A stretch of 64,000 nt of DNA from Cryptomeria japonica (Eukaryota; Streptophyta; Pinopsida; Cupressales; Cupressaceae), in assembly GCF_030272615.1 (NCBI RefSeq), contig NC_081412.1, positions 697,119,656 to 697,183,655 on the forward strand. The letters are read 5' to 3'. The notes below the pieces were generated by a model. That model made no database searches. It worked only from the letters and a program-made list of their open reading frames with translations, and was not told the DNA's origin. The translations under genes were made by a program, and so were the position numbers. Below are positions 63,841 through 64,000 of this stretch, piece after piece (position 1 is the first letter of the stretch; each line of letters begins with the position of its first letter).

Positions 63841-64000
63841 CAGCAAGAATAAGATGCATGAAAAAAAACTAAATTTGGAAGAACCTGGGTGCTTGAAAAT
63901 GGTGTAGAATCCTCTATGGATCTCCCTTGAACCTTCAAACTTGAAGAGAAGTCCTCCAAAGCAAAAATCTTAGCTGAAAAATGAAAATATGACTACAAGA

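Overview
This is nuclear DNA from a seed plant. The evidence is one protein gene of the plant-specific HSPRO (Hs1pro-1-like) family, with a probable intron in its 5' leader, set among plant-type LTR retrotransposons. The sequence is A/T-rich and very gene-poor, with very large nested elements, many solo-LTR candidates and long decayed stretches. That suggests a large repeat-dense genome such as a gymnosperm, but the species cannot be fixed from the sequence.

Layout. 1-706: decayed flank. 707-23582: a Ty1/copia element (SIRE-like features, + strand, 5-bp duplication CCCCA). Its 5' LTR is split by a 16.1-kb Ty3/gypsy Tat-lineage element at 963-17111 (- strand, 5-bp duplication CCGAC). The Tat element has near-identical 783-bp LTRs, one gag-pol frame with seven in-frame stops and no frameshift, and a second, oppositely transcribed frame encoding a plant mobile domain (PMD) protein with four in-frame stops. 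23583-28860: two older gypsy gag-protease relics with LTR pieces. 28861-38730: mostly decayed DNA with a copia-type solo LTR (32091-33573) and a gypsy-type LTR end at 34781. 38736-39906: a gypsy-type solo LTR with a perfect CTATT duplication. 39912-44240: the HSPRO gene with promoter side, probable leader intron (41608-42275) and CDS (42327-43823). 44424-45468: tandem repeats just downstream of the gene. 48460-51832: a putative long copia-type solo LTR carrying a hairpin array. 51840-52732: another gypsy-type LTR. 52733-58090: nothing recognisable except one tandem duplication. 58091-64000: LTR-like pieces, microsatellites, a dense hairpin array (61052-61435), a GC-rich palindromic patch and tandem repeats.

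The most unusual signal is not a gene. Several separate places hold arrays of short inverted repeats, and in some the two arms of each hairpin change together: 2507-2780 (constant 15-nt loop, changing arms), 50352-51290 (conserved arms, changing loops) and 61052-61435 (five- or six-base loop, often ATACG, arms changing in matched pairs). A/T-rich hairpin arrays also occur in the gypsy-type LTRs. Matched changes in both arms suggest that pairing itself is maintained, by selection or by a palindrome-generating mutational process.

No tRNA, rRNA, CRISPR array or DNA transposon could be supported.
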